Positions 9,650 through 21,900 of a stretch of 64,000 nt of DNA are shown piece by piece. Source of the stretch: Bauldia litoralis (lineage in GTDB: Bacteria > Pseudomonadota > Alphaproteobacteria > Rhizobiales > Kaistiaceae); the NCBI RefSeq assembly GCF_900104485.1, contig NZ_FMXQ01000001.1:372001-436000 (forward strand), written 5' to 3'. The position numbers and the translations under genes were made by a program. The number at the start of each line of letters is the position of its first letter. The first letter of the stretch is position 1. The notes below the pieces were generated by a model that saw only the letters and a program-made list of their open reading frames with translations, searched no databases and was not told the DNA's origin.

Positions 9650-10255
9650 TCATTCTTCCTTCGGTTCTACCGAGGTGATCTTGATCAGGACGCCGCTGAA
9701 ACCGGCAAATTCGCTGGCACCGCCGCCCTCCGGCAGGAAGGCGAGGTAGACGTCCCAGGTGCCGGGCAGCGACGCGGGCGTTTCCCAGGTGTAGCCGACG
9801 ATGACGGTGGGTTCGTTGATGGCATCGGTCGGCGGCGCGCCGAGCCACTCCGTGACGATGTCCGGTTCAATCGGCACACTCGCCGCGAAATCGTAGAGGT
9901 AGCAGCCAACCAGGTCGATCGGCTCTCCGGTCACCGAAGTCAGCACCAGATAAGCCTCACCGCCGGCGACGGTCGCAGCGTAGCTTGCCAGAGACGCGTC
10001 CATGCCGGGCTCGAACACCGTCTCGGCGGAACGCCCGAGCATCGCGTCGAGTTCGTCATTGACCCCGGCCCTGACCGGCGCCCACCCCTGCTCAAGGGCG
10101 CGAAGCTTCAGCGCCTCGTAGTTCTGGCGATCGGGTACGCAGGTCGCGCGGAAGGCATCGATGCGCGGATCGGTGGCCGCTTCCGCCGCAAGCGGGAGCG
10201 AGAACGCCCCGATTGCGGCCGTCACGAACGACACGCCGATCAGCGATTTCGACAT
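9650..10255 (-). CDS. Exported protein of unknown function lodged between sucC and sucD
   Basis: A 201-residue protein with a Sec signal peptide ([26 protein letters not shown], cleavage after AEA). The mature part has two Cys ([10 protein letters not shown] and LVGCYLYDF) that could form a disulphide, and a Trp/Pro/Gly-rich second half ([25 protein letters not shown]) suggestive of a beta-rich fold. I do not recognise the family. ATG 10255 is chosen because the signal peptide begins there and GGAG lies upstream; the longer frame to 10345 would overlap sucC. It starts 43 bases after sucC and abuts the sucD start codon. A periplasmic protein embedded between two subunits of a cytoplasmic enzyme is unusual. 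Confidence 0.8.
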   Translation of the reverse strand: MSKSLIGVSFVTAAIGAFSLPLAAEAATDPRIDAFRATCVPDRQNYEALKLRALEQGWAPVRAGVNDELDAMLGRSAETVFEPGMDASLASYAATVAGGEAYLVLTSVTGEPIDLVGCYLYDFAASVPIEPDIVTEWLGAPPTDAINEPTVIVGYTWETPASLPGTWDVYLAFLPEGGGASEFAGFSGVLIKITSVEPKEE

Positions 10256-10298
10256 CGTCGCTCCACTCACCGAGGGCCGCGATCCACGCACGCCGGGA

Positions 10299-11501
<1,203 letters not shown>

Positions 11502-11525
11502 GACTTCCCCACCCCCCGTCGCCGG

Positions 11526-12626
<1,101 letters not shown>

Positions 12627-13817
12627 CTAGACGGCCGGACTGCTCCGCGCGGCCGCGCCGCGGTCGGCCCGATCGGCCGAAAGGTAGGCTTCGGAGCGCA
12701 TTTCGATGAGCCGTGACACGGTCCGGCGGAAAGCGAAGGCTTCCTTGCCCTGGGCGGCGACATAGAGGCCTTCCGGTTCGGCCGCCGCAGAAGCGATCAG
12801 CTTGATTCCCCGGTCGTAGAAGACATCGACGAGGTTGATGAAGCGGCGGGCGACATCGCGGCGCTCGCTGGCGATCACCGGAACATCGTCGATGATCACC
12901 GTATCAAAGGCATCGGCGATCGCCGCGAAGTCGGCGGTTCCGAGCGGCGCGTCACAGAGATCGGCAAATCCGAAACGGGCGACGCGGCCGGCGGCGGCCG
13001 GGACTTCGAGTGTGCGGCCCTTGACGGTCAGTGCGGCCGGGACGGCGGCGGCACCACCGGTGAGACTTCGCCAGAAGCCGTTGAGGACGGTGTGGGCCGC
13101 GCCATCGGCTGGCGTCACATAGACCCCGGCGCCACCGAGCTTCGCCAGCCGATGGTCCGTCCCCGCATCGAGTTCGACGACTTCGACATGGCGCTTCAAC
13201 ACATCAACGAACGGCAGGAAGAGAGGTCGGTTCAGACCGTGCCTGTACAAGTCTTCCGGCGCGGTGTTGGACGTGGCGACCAGCACCAGTCCCTGGGCGA
13301 ACAGCGCGCTGAACAGCCGCGAAAGGATCATCGCATCGGCGATATCCTCGACCGCGAATTCGTCGAGGCAGAGAAGTCTTGTGGCAGCCGCGATGTCCGC
13401 GGCGACCGGCGCTATCGGATCGTCGCTGGCAGCGTCGCCATTCCGGCTGCCTGCACGGAAGGCATGAATCCGGTCGTGGACGTCGGCCATGAAGGTGTGG
13501 AAGTGATCGCGACGCTTCGCCTGCAGGTCGGCGGCCGCGTAAAACTCGTCCATCAGCATCGTCTTGCCGCGACCGACGCCGCCATGAACGTAGAGACCTG
13601 TCGGAGGCGCTTCCGGCCGCGCGCCGAACAGCCACCCGAACAGGCCGCCTGCCTTGCCGTCGGGAATTTTGGAAACCTGACGGTCGAGCTCGTCAAGGCG
13701 GCGACAAAGGGCAAGCTGCCCCTGATCTTCCGATATCTCGCCGGACGAAACCAGCGCGCGATACCGGGCGACAACCCGCCCCTCACCGGCCGTTCCGTCG
13801 CCGGATCTGGTGGTCAT
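12627..13817 (-). CDS. zapE: ZapE/AFG1-family cell-division ATPase
   Basis: A cytoplasmic AAA-like ATPase related to E. coli ZapE, which acts on FtsZ at constriction, and to mitochondrial AFG1. About 396 residues. Walker A is HGGVGRGKTMLMDEF, Walker B LLCLDEFAVEDI, followed by sensor ATSNTAPEDLY. Further family motifs are GLNRPLFLPF and the late FINLVDVFYDRGI. ATG 13817 is chosen because the alternative GTG at 13865 would overlap the upstream lipoprotein gene by 29 bases, yet neither start has a strong ribosome site. It is immediately downstream of the Omp19-like gene on the same strand. Confidence 0.9.
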   Translation of the reverse strand: MTTRSGDGTAGEGRVVARYRALVSSGEISEDQGQLALCRRLDELDRQVSKIPDGKAGGLFGWLFGARPEAPPTGLYVHGGVGRGKTMLMDEFYAAADLQAKRRDHFHTFMADVHDRIHAFRAGSRNGDAASDDPIAPVAADIAAATRLLCLDEFAVEDIADAMILSRLFSALFAQGLVLVATSNTAPEDLYRHGLNRPLFLPFVDVLKRHVEVVELDAGTDHRLAKLGGAGVYVTPADGAAHTVLNGFWRSLTGGAAAVPAALTVKGRTLEVPAAAGRVARFGFADLCDAPLGTADFAAIADAFDTVIIDDVPVIASERRDVARRFINLVDVFYDRGIKLIASAAAEPEGLYVAAQGKEAFAFRRTVSRLIEMRSEAYLSADRADRGAAARSSPAV

Positions 13818-13836
13818 GCTCGCCGACCGGACTGGA

Positions 13837-14376
13837 CTAGCGGTAGAAGGAGACCGCTCCGCCACCCTCAGCCGAGCCGTCGAAACGGCTGCCGCCGGAC
13901 GACTGCAACCGGGCGATGGGCGTTCCGCCCTGACCGGCGAGGACGACCTGGCTACCCTGGAGATTCCACGCCGAGATCGACTTCAGCATGTCGGAGGAAC
14001 AACCGCGGGTGGAGGCGCGATATCCCCCGGTCCAACTCGTCAGGGTCATGAACAACTGACAGGATTCGCCGCTCGATGCGATGGTCCAGCCGCCGAGAAG
14101 ATCGGTGCGGCCAACCGTACCCGAGGCAACCGGAGCAGCGGGCGGCGCCGCGGCGACAGGTGTCGCGGTACCCCCGGCCGCCGGCGGCAGCGGTTCGGCG
14201 ATCACCGCCCCGCCAGGGGGCTCTCCGACACCGGGCGCCATTGGAGGCGGCAGGCCACCGGCAACTTGCCCGGGCGGCGGTTGGTTACTCGGGCTGTTGA
14301 TCCCGATCGCCCCGATCGAGCCACAGCCACCGAGAGTCAGCGCACACACAACCGGGATGAGACGGTTAACCGGCAT
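13837..14376 (-). CDS. omp19: Omp19-type outer-membrane lipoprotein with AprI/Inh protease-inhibitor domain
   Basis: About 179 residues: a lipoprotein signal peptide ending in the lipobox LTLGGC (Cys near residue 18), a Pro/Ala/Gly-rich linker of about 75 residues, and a C-terminal beta-barrel inhibitor domain with the conserved features GGWTIASSGESCQLF, GYRASTRGC and SAWNLQGSQVVL ... GRFDG-like end (SRFDGSAEGGG). The architecture and the end of the domain match Brucella Omp19, a lipoprotein shown to inhibit host proteases. ATG 14376 has AAGGGG nine bases upstream. The two Cys of the domain probably form the conserved disulphide. Host-interaction function is known for Brucella only and is not implied here. 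Confidence 0.85.
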   Translation of the reverse strand: MPVNRLIPVVCALTLGGCGSIGAIGINSPSNQPPPGQVAGGLPPPMAPGVGEPPGGAVIAEPLPPAAGGTATPVAAAPPAAPVASGTVGRTDLLGGWTIASSGESCQLFMTLTSWTGGYRASTRGCSSDMLKSISAWNLQGSQVVLAGQGGTPIARLQSSGGSRFDGSAEGGGAVSFYR

Positions 14377-14434
14377 CAGCAATATCCCCTTATCCGGCCA
14401 GGCACGACCGAGCGAATCCCGAACCTAGCGCCGA

Positions 14435-14440
14435 ATTATA
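14435..14440 (-). promoter_or_regulatory. Consensus -10 box upstream of the Omp19-like gene
   Basis: A perfect TATAAT on the minus strand about 60 bases upstream of the start codon. No good -35 is found 16-18 bases away, so the promoter may need an activator. Confidence 0.45.
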
Positions 14441-14562
14441 GCGGGTTTCGGGCAATCCGCGTATTTTGGCAACCCCTTAATGGCCCGGACCCACAGGTCG
14501 CCCGATGCCAGAAGCCGCAGCGCCTGTCCCTTCGGGGACGAATGTGCTGTGAATAAGGCCCC

Positions 14563-14751
14563 TCAGTCGGGCGCTTCCACGTGCTGGGGCAGCTTCAGTT
14601 CAGCCGCCTTCGCCCGGACCTCGTCTTCCGGCCGGCCAAGCGCGTGGCCGATCATTTCGGGAGCGACGCCGCCATTCCACAGTTCCTGAAGTTTCTCGAC
14701 CGCAGTGATGGTCCAGGGCGTGCCGGCGTTCAAAGTGACATTGTCCGTCAT
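14563..14751 (-). CDS. Small GcrA-like helix-turn-helix protein
   Basis: A 62-residue protein with an excellent ribosome site (AAGGAGGCGAAGTC then ATG). The core PWTITAVEKLQELWNGGVAPEMIGHALGRPEDEV...AAELKLPQ follows the pattern of the N-terminal DNA-binding domain of GcrA (W-T-x-x-x-V-x-x-L-x-x-L-W-x-x-G, then a second helix pair ending K-x-x-x-L-x-L). GcrA itself is a longer alphaproteobacterial cell-cycle regulator; here only the HTH-like part exists. It could bind DNA alone or act as a dominant competitor. Family assignment is by pattern and not certain. The gene stands alone between the Omp19-like gene and the sdh cluster. Confidence 0.75.
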   Translation of the reverse strand: MTDNVTLNAGTPWTITAVEKLQELWNGGVAPEMIGHALGRPEDEVRAKAAELKLPQHVEAPD

Positions 14752-14982
14752 GACTTCGCCTCCTTGGAAGGTGGGTTACAGTCTCGATATGGGGACAATG
14801 GTGTCGCGAATGAAGCCATGACCTGTCATTGACCCCGCTCAAGGCCACCTTTCGGGAGCCCCCGGAAATCGACGACAGCGCGGCGGCCGCCAGCCACCAC
14901 TTTCCAGGAATATCAAATGCGCGAAACCCGGTGTTTTCGCGGGCCACGACGGCACGTTACCCGGCCGCTAGGGCAAGGCGGA

Positions 14983-15762
14983 TCAGACCCGCCGTTCGAC
15001 CATCATCTTCTTGATCTCGGCGATCGCCTTGGCCGGGTTGAGGCCCTTGGGGCAGGTCTGGGCGCAATTCATGATGGTGTGGCAGCGATAGAGCCGGAAC
15101 GGATCCTCCAGATGATCCAGCCGTCCGCCAGTCCCCTCGTCACGCGAATCGATCAGCCATCGGTAGGCCTGCAGCAGGACTGCCGGGCCAAGGTAGCGAT
15201 CGCCGTTCCACCAGTAGGACGGACAGGAGGTCGAACAGCAGGCGCAGAGGATGCATTCATAGTAGCCGTCGAGCTTCTCCCGCTCGACCGGCGACTGGCG
15301 CCACTCGGCCTGCGGCGTCGGCGATTCGGTCTGCAGCCACGGCTCGATCGACTGAAGCTGGGCGTAGAAATTGCTGAGGTCGGGAACCAGGTCCTTGACC
15401 ACCGCAAGATGCGGCAGCGGATAGATGTTGACCGCACCGTCGACATCCTCCATCGCCCGCGTGCAGGCCAGGGTGTTGGTGCCGTCGATGTTCATTGCGC
15501 AGGAGCCACACACTCCCTCGCGGCACGACCGGCGGAATGTCAGCCCCGGATCGACGTTGCTCTTGATCCAGATCAGAGCGTCAAGGACCATCGGGCCGCA
15601 GTCCTCCGTATCGACATAATAGGTGTCGATGGCCGGGTTTCCGGCGGTATCCGGATCGTAGCGGTAGACGTGGAACTCCCGGAAGTTGCCGCTGTCCGTC
15701 GGCTTGTCCCAGACCTTGCCGTCCTTGACCCTGGAGTTCTTGGGCAGGGTGATCTCGACCAT
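14983..15762 (-). CDS. sdhB: Succinate dehydrogenase iron-sulphur subunit
   Basis: This subunit of complex II carries electrons from the SdhA flavin to ubiquinone. It has 259 residues. The 2Fe-2S ligands are in [13 protein letters not shown] plus the later LACTRAM Cys. The C-terminal ferredoxin domain shows [12 protein letters not shown] and [17 protein letters not shown] for the 4Fe-4S and 3Fe-4S centres. ATG 15762 has GAGGG eight bases upstream. Two unrelated genes separate it from sdhA, although all lie on one strand with short gaps. Confidence 0.96.
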   Translation of the reverse strand: MVEITLPKNSRVKDGKVWDKPTDSGNFREFHVYRYDPDTAGNPAIDTYYVDTEDCGPMVLDALIWIKSNVDPGLTFRRSCREGVCGSCAMNIDGTNTLACTRAMEDVDGAVNIYPLPHLAVVKDLVPDLSNFYAQLQSIEPWLQTESPTPQAEWRQSPVEREKLDGYYECILCACCSTSCPSYWWNGDRYLGPAVLLQAYRWLIDSRDEGTGGRLDHLEDPFRLYRCHTIMNCAQTCPKGLNPAKAIAEIKKMMVERRV

Positions 15763-15854
15763 TCTCAATCCCTCATCGGCGACGGGCTGCCGTCGGCCTT
15801 TGGTTTACCGGAAAAAGGTATAGCGCAAACGACAGGATTGGCGAACGCGACCGA

Positions 15855-16289
15855 TCATCGCCGATCCTTGCGGATGACCAGCTTGAGGCCCGACCAGACC
15901 GGATCGATCGCCGCCACCTTCACATCGACGAGGTCCCCCTCGAGCGCCAGGCTGCGGATCACGTCTTCCGTCAGGTCGGTCGCCACCTTCGACGCCCGTT
16001 TTGGCCACGATACCCAGATCATCCCGTCCGTCTTGATTGCCGCCTGCAGCCGGAGAAGGCCGCCGACCAGTTCCAGGCGGCTGGACGTGAAGGCATGGAT
16101 CAGGTCGAAGCGGCGCGAGCCGAACTGCCCGTCCCAGTCTTCCGCTTCCTCCACCGTCGCGAAATCCGCCCAGGTGGCCAGATGGCTGAACGCCGGCGGC
16201 AGGGCGACAAACGCCGCCGCCATGCCCGGCTTGAAGCCGAGCTTGACCGGAAGTGGCTTGCCGGAATAGCCGGCCGATGAAGCGGTCAT
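15855..16289 (-). CDS. DUF3052 family protein
   Basis: A 144-residue cytoplasmic protein recognisable by the DUF3052 pattern: GYSGKPLPVKLGFKPG at the N-terminus, HAFTSSRLEL in the middle, and the pair WVSWPKRASKVATDLTEDVIR and DPVWSGLKLVIRK near the end. The fold resembles a reduced Rossmann/methyltransferase domain, but no SAM-binding signature is present and no function is established. It starts 30 bases after the sulfotransferase gene and ends 92 bases before sdhB. Confidence 0.85.
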   Translation of the reverse strand: MTASSAGYSGKPLPVKLGFKPGMAAAFVALPPAFSHLATWADFATVEEAEDWDGQFGSRRFDLIHAFTSSRLELVGGLLRLQAAIKTDGMIWVSWPKRASKVATDLTEDVIRSLALEGDLVDVKVAAIDPVWSGLKLVIRKDRR

Positions 16290-16319
16290 CCGCAGGTCCC
16301 TTCCCTCCAGCCCTCACCC

Positions 16320-17021
16320 TCAGAACGTAAAGCCAAAAGCCTCGATCTCCCGGGCATACCAGGTCGCGATGAGGTCGCGGGTCTCGTCGTCGTAAAAGTC
16401 GCGATAATGACGGACATCCTTGCGCGTATGGCCCTTAGCGCCGGGAAGCGACACCGGTTCCGCGATGCCGAGTTCGGCACAGACGGTGGCCAGCCCGTCC
16501 TCGAGTTCCTCGTAGCGGATGACGCGATCGACCGCGATCCGGTCGTCGATCGTATAGGTCAGCCAGTTCTTCATCCGCGCCGAACGGAAGGCCTTGCCGC
16601 GATGGCGGGGCGACATCAGGAAGGTCCGGAAGTCGGGCTGCGGCTTGCTGTGCCGCGTTCGCCAGAAATAGAACGACACCTGCCGGTCCCAGGGATTGCG
16701 CTCGATGGTGAACTTGAAATAGTCGCGCCAGACGTCCTCGCCGGCCAGACGCCGCACCTGCCCCGCCGGCATATGATTGTAGTAGCCGTAGACCTGCGGA
16801 AAGTGATGCCGGAACTCGCCGGGAAGCCGGATGCCGAGCTTGCCGATGCCGAGCGCGTAGTTGCGCGCCGGAGACTCCTTCCGCTTCCTTTCCTCCGGCC
16901 GGCTGAGCGGCGCCAGGATGTCGTCCGGCCCGCAGACCGGCGACAGCGCCAGTTCGGTGCTGGTGCCTCCGGTCTTGGCCGTCTTCAGAAAGATGAATCG
17001 GTGCTTGTGACTGAGAATCAT
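16320..17021 (-). CDS. Sulfotransferase-family protein
   Basis: A 233-residue member of the PAPS-dependent sulfotransferase superfamily (carbohydrate type). The N-terminal 5'-phosphosulphate loop is FLKTAKTGGTSTE, and the 3'-phosphate-binding motif appears as FKFTIERNPWDRQVSFYFW. This size and the R-N-P-W-D-R motif are typical of bacterial enzymes that sulphate polysaccharides or lipids. The acceptor is unknown. No PAPS synthesis genes lie in the window. It sits 28 bases after sdhA, inside the succinate dehydrogenase cluster, with no obvious metabolic link. Confidence 0.85.
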   Translation of the reverse strand: MILSHKHRFIFLKTAKTGGTSTELALSPVCGPDDILAPLSRPEERKRKESPARNYALGIGKLGIRLPGEFRHHFPQVYGYYNHMPAGQVRRLAGEDVWRDYFKFTIERNPWDRQVSFYFWRTRHSKPQPDFRTFLMSPRHRGKAFRSARMKNWLTYTIDDRIAVDRVIRYEELEDGLATVCAELGIAEPVSLPGAKGHTRKDVRHYRDFYDDETRDLIATWYAREIEAFGFTF

Positions 17022-17049
17022 GTGAAGCGGTGGCTCTGCGAACCGCCCC

Positions 17050-18888
17050 TCAATACACCCGCGCCTTGGGCTCGATATACTGGATATCGTTGCTCAGGGT
17101 GTAGTTGTGGACCGGCCGGGTGTCGAGCCGCACCGTGTGCTTCTCGGGATCGATATAGGCCAGCGTGTGTTGCATCCAGTTCGCGTCGTCGCGATCGGGG
17201 AAATCCTCGCGCGCATGGGCGCCCCGTGACTCGGCCCGGTTCAGCGCGGACTGGACAGTGACCATCGCCTGGACGATGAGGTTGTCATATTCCAGCGTCT
17301 CGACGAGATCGGAATTCCAGATCAGCGACCGGTCGGTGACCTTGATGTCGTCGGTCCCCTTCCAGATCGCCTCGACCCGGTCGCGACCATTCTGCAGGAC
17401 ATCGCCGGTGCGGAACACCGCGCAATCCTCCTGCATCGCCATCTGCATCTTGAGCCGGAGTTCCGCCGTCGGCGTGCCTCCCTCGGCGTAGCGGAAATGG
17501 TCGAGGCGATAGACCGCCAACTCGCCGGCATCGCCGGGAAGGTCACGGTGCTTGGTATTCGGCTCGATACTCTCGATGCAGCGGAGCGCCGCGGCCCGGC
17601 CGAAAACGACCAGATCGATCAGCGAGTTCGAGCCAAGCCGGTTGGCGCCATGCACCGAGACACAGGCGGCCTCGCCCAAAGCCATCAGTCCGGGCACCGT
17701 CTGGTCGGGATCGCCGTTGACCTTGTTCAGTACCTCGCCGTGATAATTCGTCGGGATGCCACCCATGTTGTAGTGCACCGTCGGCAGCACCGGGATCGGA
17801 TCGCGCGTCACGTCGACCCCGGCGAAGATCCGGGCGGATTCGGCGATGCCCGGCAGACGCTGATGGATCACCTCGGGATCGAGATGGGAGAGGTGCAGGT
17901 GCATGTGGTTCTTGTCGAGCCCATGCCCGCGTCCCTCGCGGATCTCGATCGTCATCGCCCGGCTGACCACGTCGCGGGACGCCAGGTCCTTGGCGTGCGG
18001 CGCATAGCGCTCCATGAAGCGCTCGCCTTCCGAGTTCGTCAGGTAACCGCCCTCGCCGCGCACGCCCTCGGTGATCAGCACGCCGGCGCCGAAGACGCCG
18101 GTCGGATGGAACTGGACGAACTCCATGTCCTGCAGCGGCAGTCCCGCCCGCAGCACCATGCCGTTGCCGTCGCCGGTGCAGGTATGCGCCGAAGTGCAGG
18201 AGAAGTAGGCGCGGCCATAGCCACCGGTCGCCAGGATCGTCTTGTGGGCGCGGAAGCGATGCAGCGTCCCGTCCTCGAGGCACAGCGCCACGACGCCCCG
18301 GCAGGCGCCATCTTCCATGATCAGGTCGATGGCGAAATACTCGATGAAGAACTCCGCGGAGTGCCGCAGCGACTGGCCGTAGAGCGTATGCAGCATGGCG
18401 TGGCCGGTCCGGTCCGCTGCGGCGCATGTGCGCTGGGCCGGCGGTCCCTCGCCGAATTCGGTGGTCATGCCGCCGAATGGCCGCTGGTAGATCTTGCCGT
18501 CCTCGGTGCGCGAGAAGGGCAACCCGTAGTGGTCGAGTTCGTAGACCGCCGCCGGCGCTTCCCGGCACAAATACTCGATCGCATCCTGGTCACCGAGCCA
18601 GTCGGAGCCCTTGACGGTGTCGTACATGTGCCAGCGCCAGTCGTCCTTGCTCATGTTGCCGAGCGAGGCGGCGATGCCGCCCTGCGCGGCGACCGTGTGC
18701 GAGCGGGTCGGAAAGACCTTGCTGATGCAGGCGGTCTTGAGGCCGCCCTCGCTGGCGCCGAGCGTTGCCCGCAGGCCCGAGCCGCCGGCGCCGACCACCA
18801 CCACGTCGAAGGTGTGATCGATGAAGGGATAGGCGCGGCCGTTGACGCCCGGCGCGCCGTTGCCACTGCCGTTTGAGCCGTCTGCCAT
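17050..18888 (-). CDS. sdhA: Succinate dehydrogenase flavoprotein subunit
   Basis: Complex II catalytic subunit oxidising succinate to fumarate with covalent FAD. It has 612 residues. The FAD motif is [15 protein letters not shown], and the His carrying FAD lies in [11 protein letters not shown]. Active-site segments include [15 protein letters not shown] and RGEGGYLTN, and [18 protein letters not shown] marks the FAD domain end. Start [11 protein letters not shown] gives an 18-residue flexible tail before the conserved [14 protein letters not shown]. It is the third gene of sdhCDA. Confidence 0.97.
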   Translation of the reverse strand: MADGSNGSGNGAPGVNGRAYPFIDHTFDVVVVGAGGSGLRATLGASEGGLKTACISKVFPTRSHTVAAQGGIAASLGNMSKDDWRWHMYDTVKGSDWLGDQDAIEYLCREAPAAVYELDHYGLPFSRTEDGKIYQRPFGGMTTEFGEGPPAQRTCAAADRTGHAMLHTLYGQSLRHSAEFFIEYFAIDLIMEDGACRGVVALCLEDGTLHRFRAHKTILATGGYGRAYFSCTSAHTCTGDGNGMVLRAGLPLQDMEFVQFHPTGVFGAGVLITEGVRGEGGYLTNSEGERFMERYAPHAKDLASRDVVSRAMTIEIREGRGHGLDKNHMHLHLSHLDPEVIHQRLPGIAESARIFAGVDVTRDPIPVLPTVHYNMGGIPTNYHGEVLNKVNGDPDQTVPGLMALGEAACVSVHGANRLGSNSLIDLVVFGRAAALRCIESIEPNTKHRDLPGDAGELAVYRLDHFRYAEGGTPTAELRLKMQMAMQEDCAVFRTGDVLQNGRDRVEAIWKGTDDIKVTDRSLIWNSDLVETLEYDNLIVQAMVTVQSALNRAESRGAHAREDFPDRDDANWMQHTLAYIDPEKHTVRLDTRPVHNYTLSNDIQYIEPKARVY

Positions 18889-18894
18889 GTCGAA

Positions 18895-19281
18895 TCAGCC
18901 TCCGAAGGCGAGCTTCAGGATCGCGAAGGCCGAGCCAGCGCCAACGACCGCCGCGAAAAAGGTGTTGGCGATCAGGGCAAGCGGACGCGTGAGTGCCCCG
19001 TGAATGTAGTCCTCGATCACGACCTGCATGCCGAGTCGCATATGGACGACGACCGACAGAACCAGCAGAAGCAGGAGGATCGCCACAAACGGTGACGAGA
19101 GCACCGAGACGACCTCGCTATAGGGCCGCCCGGCAATGGCGATCACGACGATCACGAAGCCGATGGTCAGCGGCACATTGGCAAGCCCGGTCAGCCGCTG
19201 CCGCCAGAAATGCTCGGTGCCGGAATGCGCCGAGCCGAGGCCCAGGACGCGATGTAGCGGTGTGCGCATGTCGTTTGCCAT
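18895..19281 (-). CDS. sdhD: Succinate dehydrogenase membrane anchor subunit D
   Basis: A 128-residue membrane anchor of complex II with three hydrophobic helices (about residues 36-53, 63-82 and 102-125). The middle helix includes [18 protein letters not shown], matching the heme-b His and quinone-site Asp-Tyr pattern. It begins [21 protein letters not shown], the usual opening in alphaproteobacteria. The ATG shares one base with the sdhC stop (TGATG), indicating coupled translation. The longer frame upstream is sdhC read out of frame. Confidence 0.94.
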   Translation of the reverse strand: MANDMRTPLHRVLGLGSAHSGTEHFWRQRLTGLANVPLTIGFVIVVIAIAGRPYSEVVSVLSSPFVAILLLLLVLSVVVHMRLGMQVVIEDYIHGALTRPLALIANTFFAAVVGAGSAFAILKLAFGG

Positions 19282-19679
19282 CAGCGCACCGCCAGTCCCA
19301 CGATCCACACCACGATCGTCAGCGCGACGGAACCGACGATATTCGCCAGCGCCAGTTGATCCCGCATCGGCTTGTCGAGCCCGTGCCCGGTATCCCAGAT
19401 GAAGTGGCGCAGTCCGCCGAGCATGTGGTGGATCAGCGCCCAGGTGAAACCGAACAGGATGATCATTCCGATCCACGAGCCGAAAATGCCGTCGACAAAC
19501 CGGAAATGGCCGCGCCCGGTTGCCGCCGCCAGCAGCCACCAGGTCAGGAGCGCCATCCCTGCATAGAGCGCGATTCCGGTCGCCCGATGGACGATCGACA
19601 TCACCAGGGTCAGGTGCCAGTGATAAATCTGAAGGTGCGGCGAAAGCGGACGGTTCGCCTTGGTGTCGGCGGTAGACAT
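19281..19679 (-). CDS. sdhC: Succinate dehydrogenase cytochrome b556 subunit
   Basis: A 132-residue anchor with three membrane helices. Family motifs are [12 protein letters not shown] near the start, [11 protein letters not shown] with the conserved Ser and Arg of the quinone site, and [17 protein letters not shown] with the heme-ligand His. It is the first gene of the sdhCDA operon, 34 bases downstream of a good promoter. Confidence 0.95.
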   Translation of the reverse strand: MSTADTKANRPLSPHLQIYHWHLTLVMSIVHRATGIALYAGMALLTWWLLAAATGRGHFRFVDGIFGSWIGMIILFGFTWALIHHMLGGLRHFIWDTGHGLDKPMRDQLALANIVGSVALTIVVWIVGLAVR

Positions 19680-19712
19680 GGTCCTCGGCGTCGAAGCGGA
19701 AGTGTTGGAACG

Positions 19713-19741
19713 GTTCTAGCGCCGATGCCGCACCGCGTCAA
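19713..19741 (-). promoter_or_regulatory. Putative sigma-70 promoter of the sdh operon
   Basis: On the minus strand TTGACG (19741-19736), a 17-base spacer and TAGAAC (19718-19713). Predicted transcription start is near 19706, giving a leader of about 27 bases before sdhC. Confidence 0.6.
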
Positions 19742-19909
19742 AGACGTTGCGCCGAACGGCCGCACGAAGGCGGTCCGGGCGCCCGGATCGCGAAAGAGCG
19801 TGAACAGAGCCGGCGAAGCACCTGCCAGTCGCGCCCCCGAATCAAGCCGCTCTTGCATTTGCGAGGTGTCGCCGGTACGCCAGCGCTTTCGTTTCTGAGA
19901 AGGCGCAAG

Positions 19910-21013
<1,104 letters not shown>

Positions 21014-21044
21014 CCGTCCCTCCCCGAACCCTCCAGGCCCCGCC

Positions 21045-21572
21045 ATGACCCGCCTCTTCGAGAACCGCCGGCTACCCAAGACGTCGAACATCTCGGCAGT
21101 CGTCCTGGTCGTGGTGATCCTGTTCGGCTTCTGGGACCTGTGGAATGCCTTCGGGACCGGATCGCAGGATACGACGTCGGCGATGTTCGGCGTCCTGTTC
21201 GTCGGTGGCGGCATCATCGGCGCCTACACGATCTGGAACGACGGCCGCGACCAGTCCCAATGGCTGGACGTCGATCTCGACACGGGCAAGTCCGCCCTGG
21301 CGGTCTGGCGGCCCTTCAAGCCGCTCGTGCTGGAGCAGGATGTCGACCAGATGACCGGCTGGCGTCACTGGATCAAGGTCGCCAAGCGCAATGTCCGGAC
21401 GCACTATATCGTAGTCACCGTGCCGGATTATCCGCGGCCGATCTATCTCGAGATGCTGGTCGGCGGCGAAATCCCCGACGCGCTGCGTCAGATCGCGCCG
21501 GAGGCTGTCGAGGACTTCGAGACCAACACCCGGCGGCAGCGCGAACCGCAGGAAGACAAGAAGCCCGCCTAG
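21045..21572 (+). CDS. Membrane protein of unknown function
   Basis: A 175-residue protein with two membrane segments close to the N-terminus (SAVVLVVVILFGFWDLWNAF and MFGVLFVGGGIIGAYTIW, about residues 16-60), followed by a soluble domain of about 110 residues beginning DGRDQSQWLDVDLDTG. The soluble part is Trp/Arg-rich with a PYPRPIYLEM-like turn (VPDYPRPIYLEMLVGG). I do not recognise the family. It starts 31 bases after leuB and may share its transcript. Its TAG stop and the stop of the convergent bolA share the palindrome CTAG. Confidence 0.7.
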   Translation: MTRLFENRRLPKTSNISAVVLVVVILFGFWDLWNAFGTGSQDTTSAMFGVLFVGGGIIGAYTIWNDGRDQSQWLDVDLDTGKSALAVWRPFKPLVLEQDVDQMTGWRHWIKVAKRNVRTHYIVVTVPDYPRPIYLEMLVGGEIPDALRQIAPEAVEDFETNTRRQREPQEDKKPA

Positions 21573-21835
21573 GGCGCCTTGGCGTCGATCGCCAGGGCAT
21601 GCATCCCACGATCGAATTCGGGCTTCAGCGCCGCGTTGACCATGCGGTGCGCGTCGACGCGACTGCGATCCCGGAAGGCCTCGGCGACGATTCGGACACG
21701 GAAATGAGTCTCCCCTTCGGGCCGATGACCGGCGTGCCCCTTGTGCAGGTGCGATTCATCGACCACATCGATTTGTGCCGGCTGAAAAGCCTCGGTTAAC
21801 GTCCGTGTGATCCTCTCTTCGGCACCAATCGTCAT
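21569..21835 (-). CDS. bolA: BolA family protein
   Basis: An 88-residue BolA protein. The core HLHKGHAGHRPEGETHFRVRIVAEAF contains the conserved His residues and the E-T-H-F-x-V stretch of the family, followed by SRVDAHRMVNAALKPEFDRGMHALAIDAKAP. BolA proteins partner with monothiol glutaredoxins in iron-sulphur handling and can bind nucleic acids; the glutaredoxin gene is not in the window. It is divergent from the J-domain protein gene, with only 65 bases between start codons. Confidence 0.93.
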   Translation of the reverse strand: MTIGAEERITRTLTEAFQPAQIDVVDESHLHKGHAGHRPEGETHFRVRIVAEAFRDRSRVDAHRMVNAALKPEFDRGMHALAIDAKAP

Positions 21836-21865
21836 CGAATCATCCTCTGAAGCCGACCCACGTCT

Positions 21866-21893
21866 TGTCGGCCGCGCATTGGCAGATAATACT
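21866..21893 (+). promoter_or_regulatory. Putative promoter giving a leaderless J-protein mRNA
   Basis: TTGTCG (21866-21871), a 16-base spacer and TAATAC (21888-21893). The predicted transcription start, about 7 bases after the -10, falls on the ATG at 21901. No Shine-Dalgarno sequence precedes that ATG, which fits. Confidence 0.5.
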
Positions 21894-21900
21894 CCCGGCC

